From: Bemisia tabaci
Lineage: Eukaryota > Arthropoda > Insecta > Hemiptera > Aleyrodidae
Direction of reading: 5' to 3'
Assembly (NCBI RefSeq): GCF_918797505.1
Contig: NC_092796.1
Location: forward strand, 60,976,851-61,040,850
Length of the DNA: 64,000 nucleotides
In this document: positions 22,783 to 34,075 of the stretch, piece after piece
Position numbering within the stretch: the stretch's first letter is position 1
Layout of the letters: every line of letters starts with the position of its first letter
Program-made: the position numbers and the translations under genes
The notes under the pieces: model-generated
What the model saw: only the letters and a program-made list of their open reading frames with translations
What the model was told of the DNA's origin: nothing
The model's database searches: none

Positions 22783-22852
22783 TATCGTTCCTTTTCCATG
22801 GGTTTAAACGGCAAATCAAACAGTACATCGCAATGCACGTCACGCCAACACT
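22783..22852. repeat. Partial hAT-type miniature element (half copy)
   Basis: TTTTCCATGGGTTTAAACGG then CAAATCAA and CGCAATGCACGTCACGCCA match the right half of the 9692 and 42373 elements. The left half is absent. A family A copy starts at its end, so one of them truncated or abutted the other. Confidence 0.65.
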
Positions 22853-23104
22853 GCCGTGTTAAGGAAGAACGCCGTATGAGCTTTCAGACGTTGCCAAGTT
22901 TTTACCGTTAAAAACCAGAATTACTGGGGGAATTAGGATTAATATTTACCAACATTTTTGGACGATTTTGTACGCAATTTAATCTAAAATATCTGAAATT
23001 TTCGAGGAAAAATATGCATAAATTTTGTAAAAAATACAAGTTTTATCAAGGGAAATTTGGCAACTCTTGAATGTTCATACGTCATTCTTTCTTTATCACG
23101 GCAA
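22851..23104. repeat. Family A miniature inverted-repeat element
   Basis: Left tip CTGCCGTGTTAAGGAAGAAC, then GCCGTATGAGCTTTCAGACG. Right end GAAATTTGGCAACTCTTGAA, then TGTTCATACGTCATTC and TTATCACGGCA. Full length, non-coding. Confidence 0.83.
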
Positions 23105-23157
23105 ACAGGGCTCACGTGTAAATTGCGATACGCCCTCAAGTCAGAGGAGCGAAGATA
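23105..23157. repeat. Family H half element
   Basis: AACAGGGCTCACGTGTAAAT then TGCGATACGCCCTCAAGTCA and GAGGAGCGAAGATATG match the right arm of family H. The left arm is missing, with family A lying immediately upstream. Confidence 0.65.
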
Positions 23158-23832
23158 TGTTTGGAGACCTCCGATCTGCGTCTGACAGACTGCGAGCTTA
23201 GCATCTACCGAAATTCATTCTCCTGCGTGGACGGGACCCTTGAATTTCCCTGGGCCGTGTTGATATCCATGCTCATTTCCTGTGAAGATCTACATCATCA
23301 AGCGCTCATACTTGGCACCAATGAGCGGCGAGGGGCAGGGGTTGGCGGGGGAGGGAGGGGGGTTGTCACGGCTTGGAATCGCGTCCTGTCGCGGGTGCCT
23401 ATTTATGTCAAGCGAGGCCCGCGAACCTCATATAAGAAGGGTGCTAAAAATACGGATCCTGCCTGGAGTCTTCGGGCTCGCGGCCTCGCTAAAACCGTCT
23501 CCGCTTTTAGAGTCCGCGTTCAGTGAGGACTCCCTTCCAGCAGCAAACAATGGACGTCATGCCCCATCTCCGCCCGTCTGCAGATTCGCCTCCGAGTCGG
23601 GCTAATGTCCTCCTCAAGACAAACGCGGAGGAGGGCCTTCGGATGCCGACTCTGGTTGCATTTGAAACGCACTTTCATTGGGTCGATGACTGTCTCCATG
23701 TTCCAATGCGAGGTCAATTTATGTCCAATCGGTCGAACGCGCATGTCGCAAGAACTCGTTTTTGTTTGAAGTTCGTGAAACTGTACTTCAACTCTAGACA
23801 AGCCCCTCTGAGGGTCGTATTGATAATCGTCA
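23158..23832. other. Unassigned, moderately GC-rich
   Basis: Overlapping plus and minus frames of 107-130 residues run through this interval; none matches a family I recognise. A G-rich patch lies at 23330-23362. Confidence 0.3.
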
Positions 23833-24063
23833 TACTGGAGAAAAAAAAAACACATTGGATCTAGAGTCCAGACTCTTGAAAACATTGACAAGAAAAAGGA
23901 CTCTTGATTCAATCAGATTTAAGCTTAAATCAAAAGGAAGTCTCTCAAATTGAGAGGCTTGGTTCTCGATTTAAGCTCAAATCTGATTGAATCAAGAGTA
24001 TTTTTTCTTGTCGAAGAGTCTGGACTCTAGATCCAATGTGTTTTTTTTTTTTTTTTTTCAGTG
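23833..24063. repeat. Family C palindrome (CAC-tip group), CA duplication
   Basis: About 231 bp. The left arm contains CACATTGGATCTAGAGTCCA then GACTCTTGAAAACATTGACA; the right arm is its inverse, ending in a long T-run and CAGTG. The left tip is TACTGGAG. CA flanks both sides (23831-23832, 24064-24065). Other copies are at 33098, 38032 and 50494. Confidence 0.85.
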
Positions 24064-24090
24064 CAACGTCAAATCGTCCTCAAGCCATGA

Positions 24091-24527
24091 GAATGGGTCG
24101 GTTGCGCTGGTCACAGAATTGTGTTTTGATGATTTATCCTTGTAAATTAGCTAAAATTAATAAGATCTGTCCAAACAGCAACTTTCTGTGTTCACTACTA
24201 ACCGAGATATCGCTCTTTGAAAAGTCGGATTTTTGACGGCATCCACCGCGGTAGTGACACCCTTGGTTTTTTCCACCTAGCTTTCTTCAAAGTTTCACGT
24301 TGATAAAACCAATGCAAATGTGGGCCTCCATTACTGATGAAAGCGAGATGGAAGAAACCAAGGGTGTCACTACCGCGGTGGATGACGTCAAAAACCCGAC
24401 TTTTCATCTCGATTAATATTGAACGGAGAAAGTTGCTGTTTGAACTGATCTTATTATTTTTAGCTACTCTACAAGAAATCACGTTTCATGACACGATTCT
24501 GTCACCAACGCAACTGGCCCATTGCAG
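24091..24527. repeat. Family J foldback element, ~437 bp
   Basis: The left arm GAATGGGTCGGTTGCGCTGG pairs with CCAACGCAACTGGCCCATTG at the right end. Inner arm blocks AACAGCAACTTTCT, ATCCACCGCGGTAGTGACAC and CCTTGGTTT are also inverted across the element. The arms are about 190 bp each around a short centre (about 24280-24345). A distant fragment (GATGTTGAACGGAGAAAA) occurs near 57013. Confidence 0.75.
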
Positions 24528-26685
24528 TGATTAAGGAAGCCCTAACGTTTAGAACGAATATGAATATGAGCCTTATTAACTGGCAGAGAATGGAACAGGA
24601 GTCTCAATGGGTTTTTAAAGGATATGTAAGATCGAAGTACTTTCGTTCTCTACAAAGAAAAAGAATCCTCGCGTGCGAATGAAGATTTTATCAGCGCGAG
24701 CGCTGTTTGCACCAATTAGAAATAATTGTTGCATGTTTATCAGGCGTTTCATCTCGAATTCCGTCAACCGCCCCCCATCCATGATACAACGCGCTTTCGG
24801 TTAGCCAACTTAGAATTTCGTTACGAGCTTAACCGTGTTAGACCTATAAAATTTACACTGGAGAACGCAACGTCTCGGCTTCTAGTGGAAATGTTAGTAA
24901 TTGCCATGAAAATTCTTCTTTTTCAACAAATCTTCGCAAATTTTAACACGGGGCTTTCTTCGGTTTTGATTTTAATATCCTCATTTAGGTACTGTTTCAT
25001 ATAGAGGGTCGTTCATGACGTACGTAACGCTACACATTTCGAATTTTTTTAGGGATTTCTTTTTTTTTGGGGGGGGGGGGTATCTTTTACCTCCTCTTCT
25101 TCGTTTTCTCCTCCTTCTTCTTTCTTGTTGGAGTTTGTTGTACTTAACTGACCAGAAATATTCGGTATTTAAAGACTCATATTTTTGTGTGGAGAAAAGG
25201 GAATTTTTTCCCCTCTTCCATTTTTCGATGTGTATGAATGCTGGTTGCAAATCTCTCTCCTGAAACGAATGTATCGTATTTTTTTGTAAACCTCACAGCC
25301 TCATAAAATTTTATGAAAAGTGTCACTGAAATCCCCAATCTTTCGTTCGTTTCTTTTGTTTCATGGCACTTGGCTCAGTTTCGATCTCGACGAAAGCAGG
25401 AGAGTTTTAATCTGAAGTTTCCGAGGCAATGTGGCGGGTAGCGCGTCAAGTAGTGAATGTGGCGAGAGAGGTCAGGCGGTCAATGCGAGGTCAGTGTGCT
25501 ATTCAGGTGCTATAACGAGACCCTTCCGGATTCAAGTATCGTCATGGACCGTCAGGGGGAGGATTTCAACCATCTCGGCTTCGTGAATTTTAAAGTATGA
25601 TGCTTCGGCGCCAGGAGTTTTGTGAGTGAAACAACTTAAACTCTCGGTAATTGGCGACGGTTCATTTCAGACTGAAATGTTCCCAAAGACAGTTCCCATC
25701 GGATCTGAAAGTTGCCATTTGCGTTCTCTATAGCTGCAGCATTTCTCTCGGACCATTCATCTCCATCCTCCACCCCGATCGATGGAGCCCATGTAGAGGA
25801 AAAACAGTAGGCTCGACCGTTCTTTCCTTTCTATCTCTCGGACGTAAACACAAGCCCACCTTCTTTAAACTTTTTCTGCTTCTCCTCTTATTCTCACCTT
25901 TTTTTCTCTTGTTGACTGAACTTCTTTACATCGCAATTGCCACCCTTTTAGACTTTACTATCACCTTAAGTAGAACAAATTTGCTGAGAGTTCACTTTAA
26001 TGGTTGCAAAATATATAAATAAATTGTGAGACGCACTTGATGATGAAATCAACCAAGTCTGTATCAAACGAAAGTAAACTTTCTATGTAGAACTATTTAC
26101 GATGAAAAGTTACAAAATAATCCCGATTTTTCGGGAACCAACAGAGAATTTGCAGGTGTCTAAAATTGAGTGAATTTCATGTTTAAGAAGAAACTACTGT
26201 GTGAGCTGAGCATGAAAATACCCTTCGTTTCTAAGATGGACAAATTTATAGGAGATATGACCAAATGACCTGATCAGCTGAGATACACATGAGTAAAATT
26301 AAAAAAGCCGCCTGATGACGTCACGAGGTGGCAGATGTTCTCTTTCTCAAATCTACATCTCTACAATTTTCCGCATCAGAAAAAAAATATGAGAGTTACT
26401 GCGTACGGAGCTCAATACGCACTCGTTGTAGATGCAGCAAATAAACAGATTTCGTGCGAATTCTCTATTATATGAATCGCTATACGCGGGTTGTGTGCGC
26501 CTTCATATTAAATAAGAAGAAAATAAATATTTTAGGCGTACAGAGAAAAAAAAAGAAAAAAGAAATTATAACACGGGGGATTTTTTATTTATTTAAATTA
26601 CACAGGATCTCTTACATCCCTTACCAGGCGATCCTGATTGCCGGCGACTTAGAAACACGTATAGTAACTACGGACGTGGTTGAAC

Positions 26686-26688
<3 letters not shown>
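24528..26688. other. Unassigned; contains a pyrimidine-rich stretch
   Basis: At 25005-25030 there is a fragment like the 9527 element tip (GTACGTAACGCTACAC). 25055-25135 is T-rich, then G11, then a long CTTCTT-type pyrimidine tract. Another pyrimidine-rich stretch is at 25820-25930. No gene recognised. Confidence 0.35.

Positions 26689-26734
<46 letters not shown>
26689..26734 (+). repeat. Poly(A) tract of about 46 nt
   Basis: Uninterrupted A-run following GGACGTGGTTGAACTAT. It could be the 3' tail of a retroposed sequence, but no flanking direct repeat was found and the upstream 200 bp match nothing I know. The length could also be affected by assembly. Confidence 0.7.
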
Positions 26735-26737
<3 letters not shown>

Positions 26738-27417
26738 GAAATGACAAAAAGAGAAAGTTAAAAAAATTCAGAGTGTGCAATTTAAACATTTCTGATACAC
26801 GTTCGACATGATTTTTGTGCGATTTTACCAATAAAAAGTCCACGCACTTGGCTGTGTCTTTTGTAACGGATAGAGCGATCAGGTCTCTCGATTGACGTTG
26901 AGGTATATTTTAGTTAGTTAGTTAGTTTTAGTTAACGACGATCAGCATCTAGGCTATTTACGAACATTATTTTGAGTGCAAAGAGATGTACAAAGAAGAA
27001 ACATTATCTATCGGTTGGAGGTGAAATCATTAATCTCTTCCACTTTAAGGTGAAAAGCTAAACGCTTGACTCTCAAAGTAATCGAAGTAAGATCCGCCGA
27101 ATTGGGGATGACGAAAGGACCCGCAGATTTGGCGAATCTTGCTGGAGTGGCGAAGGATGGAAAATTCGCCAAGAATTGGTAGGAATGGATGACACTCACC
27201 CGGCACAACGATCTAATCTTAGGAAATTAAACGGATATCAGGATCGGATTAAGTAATTAAGTTACGTGCCCTTCCACAGACCCCCGTCCTCCCCCCCCCC
27301 CACTCTCCTCCATCCCCTGAGTGTCAACTCATTATTCGAGCGTCTAATGAGCGAGTGCGCAGTTCCGTTATTCCATCATCGCTACAGAACAATCATTTGC
27401 GTTTGATTCATTTGTAA
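26735..27417. other. Unassigned; includes a short (TTAG)n run
   Basis: A TTAGTTAGTTAGTTAG simple repeat at about 26913-26930, and a C-tract with pyrimidine bias at 27281-27315. Nothing else recognised. Confidence 0.35.
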
Positions 27418-27535
27418 TTGCGTCGCTCCTCTGGCAAAAGGGCATATCTCGATTTCCGCATGAGCCCCAGAAAACATGGATTTATATGGAAAACAGGTCT
27501 CACGGGGAAACCGAGATACGCTCTTACTTCACACG
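27418..27535 (+). repeat. Family H foldback element
   Basis: GCGTCGCTCCTCTGGCAAAA then GGGCATATCTCGATTTCCGC and ATGAGCCCCAGAAAACATGG. The right arm is CACGGGGAAACCGAGATACG, then CTCTTAC. The arms pair around a central ATGGATTTATATGG. Non-coding. Confidence 0.72.
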
Positions 27536-27580
27536 GGCCACGATTTGACTGTCAGAGCGCCTTTCAGACGCCACCTTATT

Positions 27581-27935
27581 GCCGTGCTAAGGAAGGACGC
27601 CGCACGCTAAGACGAGTCTTCGCAAGAAATTGGACATGGAATTAATGACAAAAATTGTGCAATTTTACGTTCACCTCGTTGAAAATTTAATTTCAAGAGA
27701 TGCTTCCTACAGAAAATTTTTCGAGGAAACCAATGAAATTACTTTTAAAACGTCAACAGTTCATATCAATGAAGACCTACGCGCTCAAAGTTCTTGGATC
27801 ATTTCGGACTTCCTCCACCGTTCCATTGTAGGTCATTTGCACATCCGAAAGTTGCAGAATTTCTCCGGATAAAACATGTATTTTTGAGGAAAGTTTTTGA
27901 ATGTTTTCCTTGAAAACATGAAATGGAAGGTTTCA
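27581..27935. repeat. Broken family A element
   Basis: The left tip GCCGTGCTAAGGAAGGACGC is at 27581-27600. Family A internal sequence resumes only at about 27840-27930 (CACATCCGAAAGTTGCAGAA, then TTTCTCCGGATAAAACATG). The ~230 bp between carry no recognisable structure, so the copy is interrupted or rearranged. Confidence 0.5.
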
Positions 27936-30101
27936 AAATGATTCGCATTGCTTTTTTTTCTCTAAAAGTAAATGCAAAAATTAGAGCCGATTTAAGGGAA
28001 GCTTGCAAGCTTCAGGATGTTAATCTCTGGTGCAGTATTTTAAGTTTGACTGATGCGTGATTGGTAAACGATGGATTGCGAATAAAATCGAAAAGAGAAA
28101 AGTAAGCTCACCGGAGAGGAACATGAATCATACGGAGGGTAACTTCTTAATATACCTTTTCAATAATTTGGAAATCCTATTAGGGGTCTAGGTGTATACT
28201 GACATTAAGCGGACTATCAAATTGGCTCAATATTTCTTCCTCAGTATATTAAACAACTAATATCGTCGTTTCAAAGACAAAAGAAAGTAACTAAAAGTCA
28301 ACGTTGCAAAATCTCCACACTCAATTTAAATGTATACCAGAGAACTGCTTAGCATTTTTAACTCAAAATTTTACAGCTGCTCGGCTCTGATTGCACTCAA
28401 AAATCAGCAAAATTTTGGACAGAAATCACACGATCATGGTCTAATAAAACTCGAATTGTTTGATTCAAGCATGCAACCTCGGAATTGAGTTGCGTTCCTT
28501 CGTCTTGGTAACGACGTGTTCCTATCTGCGTTCCGTTTCAACGCGGTGTAAAAATGACTCCGATTTTTTTTACTGACACGAGGCCGCGTCTCGCGCAGCG
28601 GTGCGTTGCATAGCTTAAACCAAGGTTTGAAAACAGGTTGAGGCTGAGGACCAAGGGATGATTGCAGACAGGGCGGGAGGGGAGGGTGGGTTCCCATTTA
28701 TTAGAAGACGTTCTAATGACTTTAATCTGACGAAGTTTTCAGGACTGGAGGGCTCAGGGCTCTTGCATCCCTCTCCGCCATTCTCCGCCTCGAGGTAAAT
28801 CGAAAACTTATCGTGCCTCCATGCCGTGCTGCCGCCCTGTCAAATCAATCTACTTCAATGAAAATTTTCCTCTCGAGTTCCGTTTTTCAAAAAGTTTCTG
28901 AGGGTAGCTATTTTTTTTTTATTTTGGGGATGGTTTTGAAAATACACGTATTATTTCACTAATTTGAACTTAAATTCCACGTACCTAATAACGCTAACGG
29001 ATTCAGAAACATTCTTTTAACGTCCGTTGAAACGAACCTGATACAACAAAATGTCTGACCTGTAAAATTATATGGAAAAAAAAAATCATATTTTGAATGT
29101 GCCTGAAATACACCAATGACTGTTGCTTCTTCTGCCTGTTAATTTTTGAAAGTGTGTTCGTATCAAGTCATTTTCATTCAAAGTTTGAAGTTTGAAGCAA
29201 ACGTGAAATGCTATTGCTTTTGTTGAGTTATTTGGCAACTTAGTGGTCACAAAGAGACATTATTTGCTTAGTTGCATTTGAAGAGATTTCAGTCAGTTAG
29301 ATGAACTCAATTATGTACATTATTTTGGTTTTTTCATTCAAACATTTATTTAAATTTTCCATCACTCTAGCTACGATTATCCTTATGTGATTTCCTTTTA
29401 AAAAATAAAACGGAATTATATTTGCGTGAACTCGGAATCACAGCAAACTAAATCGAGTTTCCTCACAGGATAATCTGAAAAAAATACATTTCCTCGTCGT
29501 TGTCTATATTTTCCGACATGAGAAAAGTTAAAACCATCTTTACACTACGAGATCGGTTTATTTTTTCTCCCAAAACAAAGCATTTATTTTCACGGACGGA
29601 TTAAATCTAAGATCTTTCTAAGAAGTTTTTACGGTGAAAATAGTCTCTTCATTCAGTTCGAACTTTGACACGGTCACCATAGATTGTCACGTGCCAACAA
29701 TGCATCGGCGGTTAATTAAAAAGGAGTGTTGGGATGTTCCCAAATGAAGGAATAAAACACTCTGAAATTTGCATCGATGTTTGTATATGATTACGTATGC
29801 ACATGGATAATTTATTACAGAAAATGAGGATGCAGATTGTGGGGATTAGCCGATACGCTTCAGCTTTAACGGTGTTCTTGTGATGAACACATAAGAGAAG
29901 TACATCTTTGTCAAAAAAATTTGGAATCAGACAATCACAAAAACATAGTGTGATGACATCATGAGCATTACGACAGCCTAAGTGCGAAACCACGTATTTT
30001 CATGGCAGTGTTTCAAAATTTACGTTCCTCTTTTATTTTCCTTGAAGAGAAACAAACCAACTGTAAGGCTTGAAATGTTTAAAAAATCTTCTACTAACCG
30101 A
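27936..30101. other. Unassigned AT-rich DNA with a family B fragment
   Basis: 29965-30012 carries AAGTGCGAAACCACGTATTT then TCATGGCAGTGTTTCAAAAT, matching family B at 39122. Everything else here is unassigned; 28600-28800 is somewhat GC-richer. Confidence 0.35.
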
Positions 30102-30218
30102 CACAGAAAAAAAAAATGATGTTGAAAAAAACTGCTGTAGCGGTTAATTCAGCGTTTTATCAGTTCTCGCACACTTTTTTACAGCCAGAATGTTAGATCA
30201 GCATCTTTTTTTTCGGTT
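30102..30218. repeat. Short CAC-tip element
   Basis: Left tip CACAGAAAAAAAAAATGATG, right end ATCAGCATCTTTTTTTTCGG then TT. Only the ends pair well. GA flanks both sides (30100-30101, 30219-30220). It is the shortest member of the group. Confidence 0.55.
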
Positions 30219-30295
30219 GAGAAGAAAAATCCAAGTAGTTTTCAAGAGGTTATTATGACTAATTTTCTAGAGAAAAAATATGGTATATTTAGAGA

Positions 30296-30345
30296 GTCCG
30301 CAACGTTGCAAACGGAGGTACGTGGTTATTCACACTTTGGCAATC
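30296..30345. repeat. Family B fragment
   Basis: GAGTCCGCAACGTTGCAAAC, then GGAGGTACGTGG and CACTTTGGCAATCGATTAA. It combines both diagnostic motifs of family B in compact form. Confidence 0.45.
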
Positions 30346-32448
30346 GATTAAACTCATCCAATTTTGGCCCGACGACCGAAACCGAAGCAAGAAAAGATTT
30401 GTGCGCAGACATGAAACGTACACCTACGTGACATTTCGTGGCATGACGTATATTTTGTCGAAGATAAATATCCCGACAACATTTTTTTAGCCTCTCCAGC
30501 AAAATGAAGGCGCAAGAGCAGAGAGGATGTGCCCGACTTTTTCTAGAATTAGTAATGTAATTTCAGCTCCCCTAAATTTTCGGCCAGAAACACCCCGCGT
30601 TTCCACTGACACAGTTTTCCTTTTTGCTCTACCTTTTAGTTAGATCATTTCGGTTGGTACATGCGAAATTCGACCCAAAAGGCAACTTAGTTCTAAAAGT
30701 GCGGATATACTCAGCAAAAAAAGTAGTGAGCATCCGTTTGCGACAACACTAACGTTTATTACCCTGTCGAAACCCCCATGGTCTGAGGGAGGGGACTGCG
30801 GGAGGTGATTGGTTCTCGACAACGCCACGTTGTCGAATTTCATGTGCAGGATAAATGCCCCCAGGGGACGGGGGCAGGAAGAGATCTGGCAAGAGGAGGG
30901 GGGGGGGTTATGATCCCGTCATGACGAGAAAGGAGGGGTACGCGGCGCGACCGTGTTCTTGGTTTCTTCACCTCCACCTCCACCCTCGCATCCTCCCCCA
31001 CCCCCTTAAAGCGCCTCACACTGCTCATTACCACAGTCACAGTGCCTCTCACCTTCTCTCTTTCCGCGTTGCTCTCTCTCGCAGATGGAGACAGCTTCCG
31101 ATCAACTTCCCGAATTATGACGTCGACGTCGCGTCGTCCTGACGCGAAGCACAGTGGGCAGCAATGGAAAATTGACTATGTCGCGTCAGAGGGGTTTTGC
31201 ATAGCACCAGGGTGAAGGCACCATGTCACGTCGGAGGGTTAGTTTGCGTTTAGACGGACTGAAACATCTAAGAACCCTTGACGCGGCGGAAAATTTAACG
31301 GAGTTGTGGGAGAGCAAGAATTGAACGAGAAAACTTGGAGGGCCGAAAAGAATGTATTATAAGATTTTGAGAGAGTTACAGATTTACAAAGATTGAATAG
31401 TCACACTTAGAATAATGCCTACGGAGAGACAATGGCATAACTTAGTACTACGGGTCAAGATGGTAAAAGGACCATGAGAAATGGGCAGCTCAAGCTTTTA
31501 TAGACTTGGTGACGTCACAGGTGGTGAGACACAAGTCTACACGCTATTGGCTGGCTATAATCATGGAGCTATCAGCTGCAAGTTCAGTAATAAAAGTAAT
31601 GGGTAAATTTAGGAGATGGCTGGGAGATAGGATTGAAAAGGAGGAAGTGTACGAAATCCAGCCATCCCTAATGATTGAACTGAATATGAATAGAAAATTT
31701 ATAAGTTGAAGAAAAGAACAAGTTGCAGATATTTCGATAGCTGTGACAGACTACTTTTAAATTTTCCAAATATTTTTATGATATTCGTGACCAGGACAAT
31801 TTTTCTTATAGGAGAGTATTCTCCCCCCCCCCCCCTCCAAAACCCCGATGAAATATGGGGTTGAAATGCGAGGTTAATTCGATCGAATTGGGAACCGTCC
31901 CATAATGAAATAAATAGTAGTTAAGTTGTCCACTTTAGATAAACTTTTCTCGATAACTAGGGATATCTCTATGGGAGATTAACATTTTCTCATTCTTTGA
32001 ACACCCAACTTCAATCCTGCAAAAGAACTTTGGCAACTTTTTGCGACTATCTGAGATATTTCCATTTAAAAATTGGTTAAAATCAGGTTATTTGTGAAGT
32101 TTCACGTCCGGCCAGTTGGGGGTAATCCCGACTCCGCGTGCATTTTTGTCTCGGAGGAGTTTAAGGTTTTAAAATCTTAATATAATCCAAAGTTACAGAG
32201 GTATTGAGACGGTAAAATTCAACTCAGCATTTGCAGTCGCAATACCGAGTGTCCGAACTCCGAATTAAGTGTATTGAGCGCGTAGCCTTTTTTGACGCAT
32301 TTTGCCAGCTCTTGGATGCTGGAAGTGTCAAAATTCGTTGAACAAAGGTTCAGCGGGGCTCAATTGAATATCTCATGCCTTCGATGGTTCCTATTTTTAA
32401 GGTGCCTTCGATTTTCATCCACACCGCTTACGGAAGTTCCGCCCTTGG
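30346..32448. other. Unassigned; GC/pyrimidine-rich interval at 30780-31140
   Basis: 30855-30910 is G-rich, and 30960-31083 is strongly pyrimidine-rich, ending CTCTCTCTCGCAG before ATGGAGACAGC, an acceptable splice-acceptor shape. The downstream frame gives only a short peptide, so I do not call an exon. There is a C-tract at 31825-31836. The rest is AT-rich and unassigned. Confidence 0.35.
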
Positions 32449-32453
32449 CGACG

Positions 32454-32689
32454 CACAGTGGATCGAGTCAATAGGAGCTGAGGTAGGACAAAATTTGGAA
32501 CTTTTAAAAGCTAATAACTCCGTTTATACAGAATTTTGATGCTCTAAAAGTGGTTCCATTGGTTCCCTTGTAAAATTTTCTTCCGAAAGCACCTCTCAAA
32601 ATTTAAAATGTGACGAAACAACCATTAAAATTTGCAGTTTTAGTAAAAAATTGCATGTCCGACCTCTTTAATTGACTCAACCCACTGTG
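32454..32689. mobile_element. Transib-like miniature element, CGACG duplication
   Basis: 236 bp, non-coding. The left tip is CACAGTGGATCGAGTCAATA; the inverted right tip is CACAGTGGGTTGAGTCAATT, with GAGGTCGGACA further in. It is flanked by CGACG on both sides (32449-32453, 32690-32694). A 5-bp GC-rich CGNCG duplication and CACNNTG termini are hallmarks described for Transib transposons, the relatives of RAG recombinase; CACAGTG is also the RSS heptamer. A second copy is at 61817. Confidence 0.85.
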
Positions 32690-33097
32690 CGACGTCCCGT
32701 GTAGCGCTACTACGTACGACTTCGGCCTCCGCTTGGAAGTGCTTGCGGTTGTACCAACTCTACACCGAGTGGTCCCCTTCCTCTCTCGTCATGCTGTCTG
32801 ATGAGCCTTTTTATCTTAATTCCATATCGGCGCTTACTTTCCTCATTTTCCTCAACGGTAGATCAACTAAATTTCCTCGACGACAAACAAACTGCTTACC
32901 AAGCAACCGGGAACCATAAGAATAGCTGGAATAAATTTTATGGAGTAGGAAAAAGGGTTTGCTCCCCTGCAAAGGGTCATCTAGTCGACAAGACAACTCG
33001 TTCCTCATTCGCCCTGTGTAAATCCCCCAGTTGAAGAGATCCCCCAGAGAGACCCGGGGATCAATTACTGACCCTCGGATCAATGTGACCCGGCTTG

Positions 33098-33323
33098 CAC
33101 TGGAAAAAAAAAACTCATTGGATCTAGAGTCCAAACTCTTGAAAACATTGACAAGAAAAAATAGTCTTGATTCAATCGGATTTTTGCTTGAATCAAATCC
33201 GCTTAAATTATAAGGAGGCTTGGTTCTTGATTTAAGCTAGATTCTGATTGAATCAAGAGTACTTTTTCTTGTCGATGTTTTTAAGAGTCTGGACTCTAGA
33301 TCCAATGTGTTTTTTTTCCAATG
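33098..33323. repeat. Family C palindrome (CAC-tip group)
   Basis: Left tip CACTGGAAAAAAAAAACTCA then TTGGATCTAGAGTCCAAACT. The right end is the inverse, ending TTTTTTTCCAATG. Flanks TG and TA differ at one base. Partial internal variation relative to the 38032 copy. Confidence 0.83.
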
Positions 33324-33546
33324 TAGAATTCCTAGGGGGTAAAAGAGAAAAAAAATTTCTGCCACGACACAAATTTCACCAAAACACCAATTTATAGAAG
33401 TGCGCCCATGAAATTCCGTAAGAAGAGCTCTATGGTTGTGTTTTTTTCCCCCAAAATGATTATTGATTTAGACACATTTATAGTGTATTTTGAACTTATT
33501 TTTAACCTTGACTTTTCCCAAATTTTAAAATAAAAGACACACCAAC

Positions 33547-33699
33547 CAGTGATGAGGCGTGAATGATCGATTCCCCTTTGAAGCTATGGTAAAATATCGA
33601 TTTTTAAGGAGTTCGCTACGAACATCCTTTCTATCGATCCTTTTCCAAAGATTTAAATGGTAGATCAATCGACATATCGCAAAGCACGCCACGCCGCTG
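33547..33699. mobile_element. hAT-type miniature element, diverged
   Basis: Left CAGTGATGAGGCGTGAATGA, right CGCAAAGCACGCCACGCCGC then TG. Interior CTATGGTAAAATATCGAT / ATCGATCCTTTTCCAAAGA pair. Flanks ACACCAAC and ACCTCAAC agree at 6 of 8 bases, consistent with an aged 8-bp duplication. Same family as 9692 and 42373. Confidence 0.75.
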
Positions 33700-33714
33700 A
33701 CCTCAACGCGCGTT

Positions 33715-34075
33715 GAAAATAGCGCAGAGGAAAACTACTCATGCTTGATGGATGTTCGTGTTGTATCCACAAAGGAGGTACGATGGCGCGAGGCGTTACT
33801 TCGCAGTGCTCGTCTCTTTGCTGCCAATGAGATGTTCAGACTCGGCAGAAAAGTTTAAAAACGAGGCCCGATTACTCCTCTCCTACCTCCACCACGACAA
33901 ATAAAACAAACGGAGCCAACACAACATGGAAATCGAGCAAAGAAAAGGTGCGCGTTGATGACGGCGCAGAGATACAACTATTCGTGCTTGACGGATGTCC
34001 GTGTTGCATCTGCAAAATTGAAGGCGCGAGGAATGAACACGCAATGCACCGCTCTTTGCGGAGGAAAAGTGACTA
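33715..34075 (-). repeat. Family I repeat, two units
   Basis: Reverse-orientation relatives of 4190-4560. ATGGATGTTCGTGTTGTATC and ACGGATGTCCGTGTTGCATC mark the two units, each followed by a GGCGCGAGG block. About 230 bp apart. Also related to 61290-61435. Confidence 0.62.

Noticed and set aside
31040..31195. Possible exon after a pyrimidine tract ending CTCTCGCAG
   Set aside because: The acceptor shape is good, but the downstream frames are short and I could not find a partner exon or a donor.
32454..32500. A full recombination signal sequence (heptamer plus nonamer)
   Set aside because: The heptamer CACAGTG is present, but no ACAAAAACC-like nonamer lies at 12 or 23 bp; ACAAAATTT is at about 27 bp and is not matched in the other arm.
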